Source of the DNA: Calditrichota bacterium
GTDB lineage: Bacteria > Zhuqueibacterota > Zhuqueibacteria > Residuimicrobiales > Krinioviventaceae
NCBI GenBank assembly: GCA_003818595.1
Contig: RPQV01000063.1
Coordinates: 1-10,829 of the forward strand
DNA: 10,829 bases
Direction of reading: 5' to 3'
Part shown: positions 1-5,491 of the stretch, piece by piece
Layout of the letters: the number at the start of each line of letters is the position of its first letter
Position numbering within the stretch: the first letter of the stretch is position 1
Translations under genes and position numbers: made by a program
The notes under the pieces: generated by a model
The model's database searches: none
What the model was told of the DNA's origin: nothing
Seen by the model: the letters and a program-made list of their open reading frames with translations, nothing else

Positions 1-837
1 CAATTCTTCATCAAAAGCAATCACGCCGGCGTTATCCTTAAAGACGGACAAGCACCAGGGCTTGTTTAACTCATGGGTTACTCGAAATATAGTCTGTTTG
101 AGAGGGTTGTCGATGAGTTCACCATTGTATTCCACCAGACCCGTCAATGTCTTGTGGCTGCAGTGCTCGGACCAGGTTTGCGCGAGCATCTCCAATTCGA
201 TATCGGTGGGTTCACGACCAATCGATTTAAAATGATCCCGAATGGTCTGCATCTCGGCCAGGTTGAGGTAAAGATCGCGTTGCCGGCTGATGGCGATTAG
301 TTCCGCGTCATCAGCTTGAATGAGCGGTACCCGTTTGAGCTCAAAATGATCTTCCGGCGCCGGAGCAAAAATCAGTTCATTGGGCTGAACAACATGCTCA
401 TTCACCTTGTTCATCAGCAGTTTTTGAACGATGGTTTCCTTTTCAGCGTCTGATAAATCGCCGACAATCTCATATCGTCTTGCCGTCTTGGCCGCTTCGA
501 CGCCGCGGATGCCGAGATCCTGAATGCCTTTCAAAGACGTTTCGGCGACCAAATCCGTCACGCCGCGGTTAAAGGTCACTTCAACCGACCAGGCGGTCCC
601 CTGAGTGTGGTTAATCGGCTGCTCCAGGGCATATTCCTGAGTCACATTATCGGCGAGCAGCTTTTCGGCGATGATCTGTTGTTCCTGGCGGCTGATGGCG
701 CCTTTCAAATAGGTCACATGCGAAAAATAGACTTTATCAATTTTATTAATCCCCAAATCAACAGCACCGTTTTTGACGCCGACTGCCTCGGCATCGAAAA
801 ACTCTGATTTGTTGGCGCATTCAATACGTGTAATCAC
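1..837 (-). CDS. purL: Phosphoribosylformylglycinamidine (FGAM) synthase, PurS-PurL fused type, N-terminal part
   Basis: The minus-strand frame is open from the left edge to about 843, giving the first 279 residues of a longer protein (C-terminus outside the window). FGAM synthase makes FGAM from FGAR, ATP and glutamine-derived ammonia in cytosolic de novo purine synthesis. Seen: the PurL signature WSEHCSHK at about residues 222-229, whose His225 is the family's catalytic histidine, preceded by the helix EMLAQT. Before it lie two successive PurS-like alpha/beta segments, about residues 1-75 and 80-165. The second contains VTFNRGVTDLVAETSLKG, with the strand-Gly-Val-x-Asp pattern of PurS. The protein is therefore the fused form, with PurS built in as a tandem pair, rather than a separate small PurS. 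Start: ATG at 843-841 has AAGG directly abutting it, whereas GTG at 837-835 has AAGGA five bases upstream and begins MITRIE, so I prefer GTG. Product call is strong; the start is uncertain by two codons. Confidence 0.9.
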   Translation of the reverse strand, partial: MITRIECANKSEFFDAEAVGVKNGAVDLGINKIDKVYFSHVTYLKGAISRQEQQIIAEKLLADNVTQEYALEQPINHTQGTAWSVEVTFNRGVTDLVAETSLKGIQDLGIRGVEAAKTARRYEIVGDLSDAEKETIVQKLLMNKVNEHVVQPNELIFAPAPEDHFELKRVPLIQADDAELIAISRQRDLYLNLAEMQTIRDHFKSIGREPTDIELEMLAQTWSEHCSHKTLTGLVEYNGELIDNPLKQTIFRVTHELNKPWCLSVFKDNAGVIAFDEEL

Positions 838-903
838 GTTCATCCTTAACAGGTTGTTGATTCTTTTTCAAAATGTAAACAAAAATGGAGGGAAATGCAA
901 TCG

Positions 904-988
904 AATTTCAGTCATCCCATTTTTCATCATCAGGGCGCACTAAAATTCGACGACAAAATACCGGGACTCTCCTTTGCGTCTCTTTGCG
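904..988 (+). repeat. Direct repeat, copy 1 of 2 (left flank of composite element)
   Basis: This ~85-bp unit starts AATTTCAGTC, continues through TCATCATCAGGGCGCA and GACAAAATACC, and ends CTCCTTTGCGTCTCTTTGCG. It recurs at 1149-1236 in the same orientation, about 245 bp away. Long identical blocks are separated by substitutions and a 3-bp length difference. The tail of the unit is also the outer part of the left arm of the first hairpin. Seen directly by alignment within the window; function unknown. Confidence 0.8.
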
Positions 989-1060
989 GCTCGGCGGCTT
1001 TGCGTGAAATTTCCTGGCAAATTCACGCAAAACCGCAAAAACGCAAAGGAACGCAAAGGA
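970..1060. repeat. Imperfect inverted repeat 1 (CGCAAAG-type hairpin)
   Basis: The left arm (970-1012), built of TTTGCGTCTCTTTGCGG and CTTTGCGTGAAATTT, is the near reverse complement of the right arm (1018-1060), which contains AAATTCACGCAAAACCGC and ACGCAAAGGAACGCAAAGGA. About 34 of 43 positions pair, around a short CC-TGG turn. The arms are made of reiterated CGCAAAG heptamers. No T tract follows, so this is not an ordinary terminator. It resembles dispersed intergenic repeats I recall from several environmental phyla, but I cannot name a family. Confidence 0.8.
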
Positions 1061-1061
1061 G

Positions 1062-1148
1062 GCCTCGCACAGAGGCACGGAGACACGGAGAATAAAATAA
1101 TAATTATTTCACTGTGGTCTCTGTGTCTTTGTGTCTCCGTGCGAGGGC
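1062..1148. repeat. Imperfect inverted repeat 2 (GGAGACACGG-type hairpin)
   Basis: The left arm at 1062-1091 (GCCTCGCACAGAGGCACGG, then AGACACGGAGA) pairs with the right arm at 1118-1148 (TCTCTGTGTCTTTGTGTCTC, then CGTGCGAGGGC). The ~26-nt AT-rich loop contains AATAATTATT. Its composition differs from hairpin 1, so the two look like different repeat families set side by side. No coding function is seen. Confidence 0.8.
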
Positions 1149-1236
1149 AATTTCAGTCGTCCAGATTTATCATTATCAGGGCGCAATCTTGTGCTCAGAC
1201 AAAATACCAAAACCCTCCTTTGCGTCTCTCTTTGCG
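1149..1236 (+). repeat. Direct repeat, copy 2 of 2 (right flank of composite element)
   Basis: This is the second, diverged copy of the unit at 904-988. It begins AATTTCAGTC, shares ATTATCAGGGCGCA and CAGACAAAATACC, and ends CTCCTTTGCGTCTCTCTTTG plus CG. It carries an extra CT in the TCTCTTT run. It lies about 50 bp upstream of the rlmI start, so any rlmI promoter must lie within or just after it. Confidence 0.8.
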
Positions 1237-1286
1237 TCTCATGATTTGTAGATTGCGAAAAAGATATTTCTTGTGTAGATTACAGC

Positions 1287-2465
1287 ATGAAAATTGTGCT
1301 CAAACCCAAACGCGATGAATCCTTGCGCCGGCGTCATCCGTGGATATTCTCCGGCGCCATCGCCGCCGGTGACGGCGCGCCTGCGCTGGGAGAAACCGTC
1401 GATGTTTATTCTGCAGAACACGAATGGCTCGCACGCGCGGCATGGTCGCCTCATTCGCAGATCCGTGCCCGAGTATGGACGTTTGCGGAGCAGGAAATCA
1501 TCGACTCCTCTTTTTTTCATCTCAGACTGGAGCGCGCATTATCCAGCCGCAGACATTATGATGACGATGAGACGACGGCCGTGCGCCTGGTGAATTCTGA
1601 ATCCGACGGATTGCCGGGATTGATCGTAGACCGCTACGCCGATTGGCTTGTCTGTCAATTCTTATCAGCCGGTGCGGAGCTCTGGAAACCAGTCATCATC
1701 GATCACCTTGCCAACCTGTGGCCGACTCAAGGCATCTATGAACGGTCAGATGCTCCATCGCGTCAAAAAGAAGGGTTAAAACCCCTGACTGGTTGCCTCG
1801 CCGGGTCTCCACCACCGGAACTGATTCAGGTCCATGAGCACGGCCTTAAATTGAACGTCGACATCAAACGGGGTCATAAAACCGGACTCTATCTGGATCA
1901 GCGCGAAAACCGTCAGGCACTCGCTCCTTTCTGTCGGGATTCTGATGTTCTCAACTGTTTTGCCTACACAGGTGGATTTGGATTATGGGCTCTCCGTGGC
2001 GGCGCTGCGCACATCACAAATGTCGACAGCTCGGAGGAAGCCCTGCTGCTCGCCGAGAAAAATGCGCACCTGAACGGCTTTGCATCATCCATAGAGACGA
2101 TCCGCGGTGATGTCTTTCAGATTTTACGCCGATTCCGGGAAGAGAAGCGCCGACCCACAGTGGTGATATTGGATCCGCCCAAATTTGCCGAAAATATCGG
2201 GCAGATTCAGCGGGCGAGCCGTGGCTATAAAGACATCAACATGCTGGCGATGCAGATTCTCAAACCTGGAGGGATTCTGTTCACGTTCTCCTGTTCGGGA
2301 CATATTGCTCCGCCGCTGTTTCAAAAAATCGTTGCCGATGCGGCTGTGGATGCCGATAGAGAGGTGCAGATTATTCGGCAGCTTTCACAAGCGGCTGATC
2401 ATCCGGTGAAGACCAGCTTTCCCGAGGGTCTCTATTTAAAAGGGCTGATCTGCCGTGTCGGATGA
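1287..2465 (+). CDS. rlmI: 23S rRNA (cytosine-C5)-methyltransferase, RlmI family
   Basis: The 392-residue protein is close to E. coli RlmI (396), which methylates C1962 of 23S rRNA with SAM. Domains seen: an N-terminal PUA-like RNA-binding domain (about 1-75, with RRRHPWIFSGAI at 14-25); the linker motif GHKTGLYLDQRENR at 196-209, typical of the family; and a Rossmann methyltransferase domain. The latter has the SAM-binding motif NCFAYTGGFG (223-232), acidic VDSSE after the next strand, the catalytic LDPPKF (295-300) and SCSGH (335-339), whose Cys336 is the expected nucleophile of m5C enzymes. No clear Shine-Dalgarno precedes the ATG, but the protein begins at the expected place for the PUA fold. 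Its stop immediately precedes the guaD region, so the two are probably cotranscribed. The family call is firm; the exact target base is inferred by homology. Confidence 0.92.
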   Translation: MKIVLKPKRDESLRRRHPWIFSGAIAAGDGAPALGETVDVYSAEHEWLARAAWSPHSQIRARVWTFAEQEIIDSSFFHLRLERALSSRRHYDDDETTAVRLVNSESDGLPGLIVDRYADWLVCQFLSAGAELWKPVIIDHLANLWPTQGIYERSDAPSRQKEGLKPLTGCLAGSPPPELIQVHEHGLKLNVDIKRGHKTGLYLDQRENRQALAPFCRDSDVLNCFAYTGGFGLWALRGGAAHITNVDSSEEALLLAEKNAHLNGFASSIETIRGDVFQILRRFREEKRRPTVVILDPPKFAENIGQIQRASRGYKDINMLAMQILKPGGILFTFSCSGHIAPPLFQKIVADAAVDADREVQIIRQLSQAADHPVKTSFPEGLYLKGLICRVG

Positions 2466-2486
2466 GTGCCAAAACGGATTAAAATC

Positions 2487-2954
2487 ATGAACAAAGATGA
2501 TCAATTATTTTTGCGTCGCGCCATCGCCTTGGCTGAGCAGTATTCTGCCGACGGCAGACATGGTCCTTTCGGCGCCGTCATTGAGCTCGACGGTGAGATC
2601 ATTGCTGAAGGATGGAATCGTGTGGTAGCCGATCACGATCCCACCGCACATGCGGAGATCACAGCCATTCGCGCGGCTTGCGCAGGACGAGAGCGTTTCG
2701 ATTTAAAGGGCTGCACGATCTACTGCAGCTGCGAGCCCTGTCCCATGTGCTATGCGGCGATTTTCTGGGCTCGGCTGGAACGAATTGTTTATGCGGCCGA
2801 TCGCCGCGACGCCGGCAACGCCGGCTTTGATGATGATCAGCTTTATCGCGAGTTTCTGCTTCAGCCCACCATTCAAAGCGAGCGTTTGTTGCCGGAAGAA
2901 GGAAGACGAGCCTTCAGGCGATGGATGGAGAATCCCGACAAGGTGCTCTACTAG
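2487..2954 (+). CDS. guaD: Guanine deaminase (cytidine-deaminase-like fold)
   Basis: The predicted 155-residue zinc enzyme converts guanine to xanthine and ammonia in purine salvage and catabolism. Seen: PFGAVIELDG (27-36), the HAE motif (His55 zinc ligand, Glu57 proton shuttle) within DPTAHAEITAIR, and SCEPCPMC (81-88) with Cys85 and Cys88 as the other zinc ligands. Downstream come AIFWARLERIVYAA, AGFDDDQLYRE and an aromatic C-terminal Tyr. The whole layout, including FDD and the terminal Tyr, closely follows Bacillus subtilis GuaD (about 156 residues) rather than tRNA adenosine deaminase TadA. The frame can be extended to a GTG at 2466 that abuts the rlmI stop. I prefer ATG 2487 because MNKDDQLFLRRAI matches the family length and start. 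Neighbours: 21 nt after rlmI; the NUDIX gene follows. General nucleoside/purine deaminase is the fallback call. Confidence 0.87.
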   Translation: MNKDDQLFLRRAIALAEQYSADGRHGPFGAVIELDGEIIAEGWNRVVADHDPTAHAEITAIRAACAGRERFDLKGCTIYCSCEPCPMCYAAIFWARLERIVYAADRRDAGNAGFDDDQLYREFLLQPTIQSERLLPEEGRRAFRRWMENPDKVLY

Positions 2955-3001
2955 ACCTATAAAATGGATAAGAATAGTTAAATTTATCGACAGGAGTATT
3001 G

Positions 3002-3622
3002 GTGAATTTACCCCAATGGCTGCAATGGGCGCGGGAAATTCAGGCGCTCAGTCAGAGCGGCCGCACTTTTGCGCAAAACGATTTTGATCTCGACCGATAT
3101 CGGCGGCTGACGGAAATTGCCGCGGAAATCATCGAAACCTATTCTGATTATCCCAAGGAAAAACTTGTCGCTGAATTTCTCGCTCAACCCGGATATGCCA
3201 CACCCAAAATTGATGTGCGCGGTGCGGTCGTCAGGGAGGATAAAATTCTGCTGGTCAAAGAACGACAGGATGGTCGCTGGTGCATGCCCGGCGGCTGGGT
3301 CGATGTCGGCGAATCTCCGGCCCAATCGGTCGTGCGCGAGGTGCGCGAAGAGAGCGGATTCATCGTTGAACCGCACAAAATCGTCGCCGTCTGCGACGCC
3401 AATCGTTCAGGACGGCCGATCGAATTGTATCATGCTTTCAAGATCATTTTTCTATGTCGCACACTGGGCGGCGAAGCGACAGCCAGTTATGAGACCGAAG
3501 CTGTCGATTTCTTCGATTTCACCGACCTGCCGCCGCTGTCGGAAAACCGCACCAATACCCGCCATTTGAGCCAGGTTCACGACCACCTGATTAATCCTCT
3601 CTGCAGCGCTTATTTTGATTGA
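3002..3622 (+). CDS. NUDIX hydrolase with N-terminal helical domain
   Basis: The 206-residue cytosolic pyrophosphohydrolase is probably active on a nucleoside-diphosphate-linked compound. Seen: an N-terminal helical domain (about 1-62), then the NUDIX fold with a perfect Nudix box, Gly98-x5-Glu104-x7-REVREESGF (112-120), which supplies the metal-binding glutamates. It is followed by ELYHAFKIIF and a DFFDFTDLPPLS segment typical of NUDIX C-termini. The N-terminal extension matches, from memory, the Nudix_N-containing subfamily that includes Bacillus YjhB-type and CDP-choline pyrophosphatase enzymes, so ADP-ribose or CDP-alcohols are possible substrates; the sequence does not decide. Start: CAGGAG at 2991-2996 sits 5 nt before GTG 3002 but only 2 nt before TTG 2999, so GTG is preferred. 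It lies 47 nt downstream of guaD and is probably in the same operon. Confidence 0.85.
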   Translation: MNLPQWLQWAREIQALSQSGRTFAQNDFDLDRYRRLTEIAAEIIETYSDYPKEKLVAEFLAQPGYATPKIDVRGAVVREDKILLVKERQDGRWCMPGGWVDVGESPAQSVVREVREESGFIVEPHKIVAVCDANRSGRPIELYHAFKIIFLCRTLGGEATASYETEAVDFFDFTDLPPLSENRTNTRHLSQVHDHLINPLCSAYFD

Positions 3623-3728
3623 TCCTTTTTCTCCACTTAACATTCTGCTGACCATTAATTAACCTTTCGTTTATCTCTGCTTAAACATTGAGCATTAAAT
3701 TATCCGGTATTAAAATAGGAGTGATTCA
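3623..3728. other. Intergenic gap upstream of lipid/glycosyl cluster
   Basis: The 106-nt AT-rich spacer follows the NUDIX gene and opens the PAP2 cluster. A clear Shine-Dalgarno AGGAG (3717-3721) lies 7 nt before the PAP2 start. No terminator hairpin is visible. This is the most natural place for the cluster promoter, but I could not fix one (see rejected items). Confidence 0.5.
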
Positions 3729-4256
3729 ATGCTCAAAATATTCTATGAAAATGTTTATGCGTTTGACAGCCGTCTATGTATTAGAATCTTTAATATGAAC
3801 GGGCAAAAAACCATCGATCTGGTGATGGTTGGCCTATCCAGGCTTGGAGACGGTTATTTTTATATGTTGGTGGGGATTCTGCTCCTGCTGTTCGATTTCC
3901 AGTTGGCGCTCAAAATTGTCCCTGCGGGTGTAATCGCCTTTGCCTTTGAACTGACCGCCTATCGAATTCTGAAAACAAAAACCAAAAGAAATCGTCCTTT
4001 CGCCCGCATCCCCGGCATCAGTTATCTCATGCCTCCGCCGGACACCTTTAGTTTTCCATCTGGACACACCGCTGCTGCATTCGTGATGGCCACACTGTTT
4101 GGGACCATGATTCCACACCTCTTCATTCCCCTGGCAATTCCGGCATTGCTGATCGGCTTTTCCCGTATATACAACGGACTGCACTTTCCCAGCGATGTAC
4201 TCGCCGGCGCCGGATTGGGAATCATTTGTGCCAAAATCGGATTGATGTTTTTTTAA
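3729..4256 (+). CDS. PAP2-family membrane phosphatase
   Basis: The 175-residue integral-membrane protein has the complete PAP2 (type 2 phosphatidic acid phosphatase) signature: KTKTKRNRP (K82-x6-R89-P90), PSGH (110-113) and SRIYNGLHFPSD (S145-R146-x5-H152-x3-D156). His113 and His152 are the expected phosphoryl-transfer residues. Hydrophobic segments at about 43-57, 60-80, 115-143 and 155-175 fit a small multi-pass enzyme. Members dephosphorylate phosphatidic acid, phosphatidylglycerophosphate, undecaprenyl diphosphate or lipid-A phosphates; the sequence does not say which. The motif set and short length fit bacterial PgpB/BcrC-like enzymes. AGGAG lies 7 nt upstream of the ATG. Only 11 nt separate its stop from the following glycosyltransferase, implying cotranscription and a role in supplying or recycling a lipid acceptor or carrier. 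Confidence 0.9.
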   Translation: MLKIFYENVYAFDSRLCIRIFNMNGQKTIDLVMVGLSRLGDGYFYMLVGILLLLFDFQLALKIVPAGVIAFAFELTAYRILKTKTKRNRPFARIPGISYLMPPPDTFSFPSGHTAAAFVMATLFGTMIPHLFIPLAIPALLIGFSRIYNGLHFPSDVLAGAGLGIICAKIGLMFF

Positions 4257-4267
4257 GGGTGAAACAT

Positions 4268-5419
4268 ATGAGAATTGCTCTTTTCACGGAAAGCCTGCCG
4301 CCGAATACAGACGGCGTAGTGAAAACATTAACGCGCCTGGTTGGGACGCTGCAGGAAAAAAATATAGACTTTCACTTTTTCTCTCCGGTCAAACCGGACG
4401 AGTCCTTCAATTGGCATGATCAAGTGACCAAAGTGAAATCAGCGCCTTTCTTCCTCTATAAAGACTATCAAATGGGATTGCCTTTTTTTGAGAAAATTCG
4501 CCGAAAACTGGAGTTATTCCAACCGGATATCATTCACCTGTGCGCTCCCACCCTATTGGGCATTTACGGACTCTATCATGCTCAACGAATAAAAATACCG
4601 GTGGTCACAAGCTATCACACTCACTTTGTCGACTATTTTTCCTATTTTGGTCTCTCCTGGCTGGAATCGACCGGATGGAGCTATCTGCAATGGTTCCACA
4701 ATCGTTGCGACAAAACATACGCGCCTTCTCCCAGCGCTGCGCGTGAATTGATCAATCGCGGCATTACCGAGGTCGATTTGTGGCAACGGGGAATAGAATT
4801 GGATCAATTCTCTCCTCGACATTATGATGCGAGACTGCGCGAATCGATTGGGGCGATTGACCGACCTATCCTTCTCTATGTCGGTCGCCTGATCAATCAT
4901 AAAGATTTGGACATTTTGGTTGCTGCCGATAAAATTCTGCAGGGACGGAACCGACAGTATAAAATCGTCATCATCGGCGACGGTCCCATGCGCCCTCAGT
5001 TGGAAAATGAACTGCCGGATGCGCATTTCACCGGATTTCTCTACGGTTCAGCGCTATCGCGCTGGTATGCAAGTTCAGATATTTTTGCTTTTCCTTCAAC
5101 CACAGAGACGTTCGGCAATGTGATCCTCGAAGCCTTTGCCTCCGGGATTCCGGCAGCAGGTGTTGCAGCCGGCGGAGTCGGCGACATTATCACCCATGAA
5201 CATGATGGTCTTCTGGCTGCTCCGAGAGATCCCCTGGACTTTGCTGAAACTCTTGATCGACTTTTGACAAACCGCGATTTGAGGCGTGACTTGGGAAAAC
5301 AGGCGCGAAAAACGGCTGGAAATTACAGTTGGAGACAGATAAATGGTCGGTTGTTGAGCGACTATGAAGAATTGATAACGAGAAAGCGGGGCAGGATCGC
5401 TCGACGGTTAGCCGCATAA
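4268..5419 (+). CDS. GT4 glycosyltransferase (MgtA/SqdX-like)
   Basis: The 383-residue GT-B fold enzyme is cytoplasmic or membrane-associated. It starts MRIALFTESLPPNTDGV, the N-terminal strand and glycine loop of GT4 enzymes of the MgtA/SqdX/DAG-glycosyltransferase type. FQPDIIHLCAP (84-94) and PVVTSYHTHF (111-120) complete the acceptor half. The donor half begins near YVGRLINHKDLDIL (204-217) and holds IIGDGP (235-240) and the E-x7-E motif E280-TFGNVIL-E288 followed by ASGIPAAG. These features indicate a retaining transferase using a nucleotide sugar. Relatives move mannose, glucose or sulfoquinovose onto lipid acceptors; donor and acceptor cannot be fixed here. The frame extends upstream to 4226 inside the PAP2 gene, but ATG 4268 is the proper start, with AAGGG 8 nt before it and homology beginning exactly there. 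The C-terminus is Arg-rich (TRKRGRIARR), plausibly for anionic membrane contact. Confidence 0.9.
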   Translation: MRIALFTESLPPNTDGVVKTLTRLVGTLQEKNIDFHFFSPVKPDESFNWHDQVTKVKSAPFFLYKDYQMGLPFFEKIRRKLELFQPDIIHLCAPTLLGIYGLYHAQRIKIPVVTSYHTHFVDYFSYFGLSWLESTGWSYLQWFHNRCDKTYAPSPSAARELINRGITEVDLWQRGIELDQFSPRHYDARLRESIGAIDRPILLYVGRLINHKDLDILVAADKILQGRNRQYKIVIIGDGPMRPQLENELPDAHFTGFLYGSALSRWYASSDIFAFPSTTETFGNVILEAFASGIPAAGVAAGGVGDIITHEHDGLLAAPRDPLDFAETLDRLLTNRDLRRDLGKQARKTAGNYSWRQINGRLLSDYEELITRKRGRIARRLAA

Positions 5420-5491
5420 CCCCGAACCCTGCAAAACCGTCATTCTGACGACTGCATCTGCAAAACCAAAGCGGCATATAAGGATTTATAT
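5420..5491. other. 72-nt spacer with a 10-bp direct repeat
   Basis: The spacer between the first glycosyltransferase and the PHP gene contains CTGCAAAACC twice (5429-5438 and 5458-5467), 29 bp apart. It ends with AAGGA (5480-5484) as the ribosome-binding site for the PHP gene. A small palindrome, CGTCATTCTGACG (5439-5451), sits between the repeats. Regulatory meaning is unknown. Confidence 0.45.

Larger units (their letters stand above)
838..1286. other. Divergent intergenic region purL/rlmI, mostly repeat
   Basis: This 449-nt non-coding region separates the minus-strand purL from the plus-strand rlmI and must contain both promoters. I see no convincing sigma-70 pair for either gene. About 330 nt (904-1236) is a composite of direct and inverted repeats, listed separately. 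Short open frames here encode low-complexity peptides such as TEARRHGE and LCLCVSVRG. Peptides of this kind arise from translating these repeats and are not genes. About 50 nt of unique sequence (1237-1286) precede rlmI. Confidence 0.8.

Noticed and set aside
73..807. Plus-strand open frames of 66-75 residues near the left edge
   Set aside because: They are antisense to the continuous purL reading frame, which carries the WSEHC motif.
904..1236. CRISPR array
   Set aside because: Only two copies of the long unit exist, diverged and ~245 bp apart, and the internal material is inverted repeats rather than regular spacers.
895..1318. Small open frames in the repeat region (66 and 114 residues)
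   Set aside because: They are translations of the inverted and direct repeats, with low-complexity peptides and no ribosome-binding site; one also runs into rlmI in another frame.
3688..3716. TTGAGC-N17-TAAAAT, a good-looking sigma-70 promoter before the PAP2 gene
   Set aside because: Transcription would start around 3722-3724, downstream of the AGGAG at 3717-3721 and only ~6 nt before the ATG. The transcript would lack the ribosome-binding site, so a chance match is more likely.
4553..5026. 157-residue minus-strand open frame inside the first glycosyltransferase
   Set aside because: It is a shadow of the GT4 coding frame; the plus-strand product has all GT motifs and the minus-strand peptide resembles nothing known to me.
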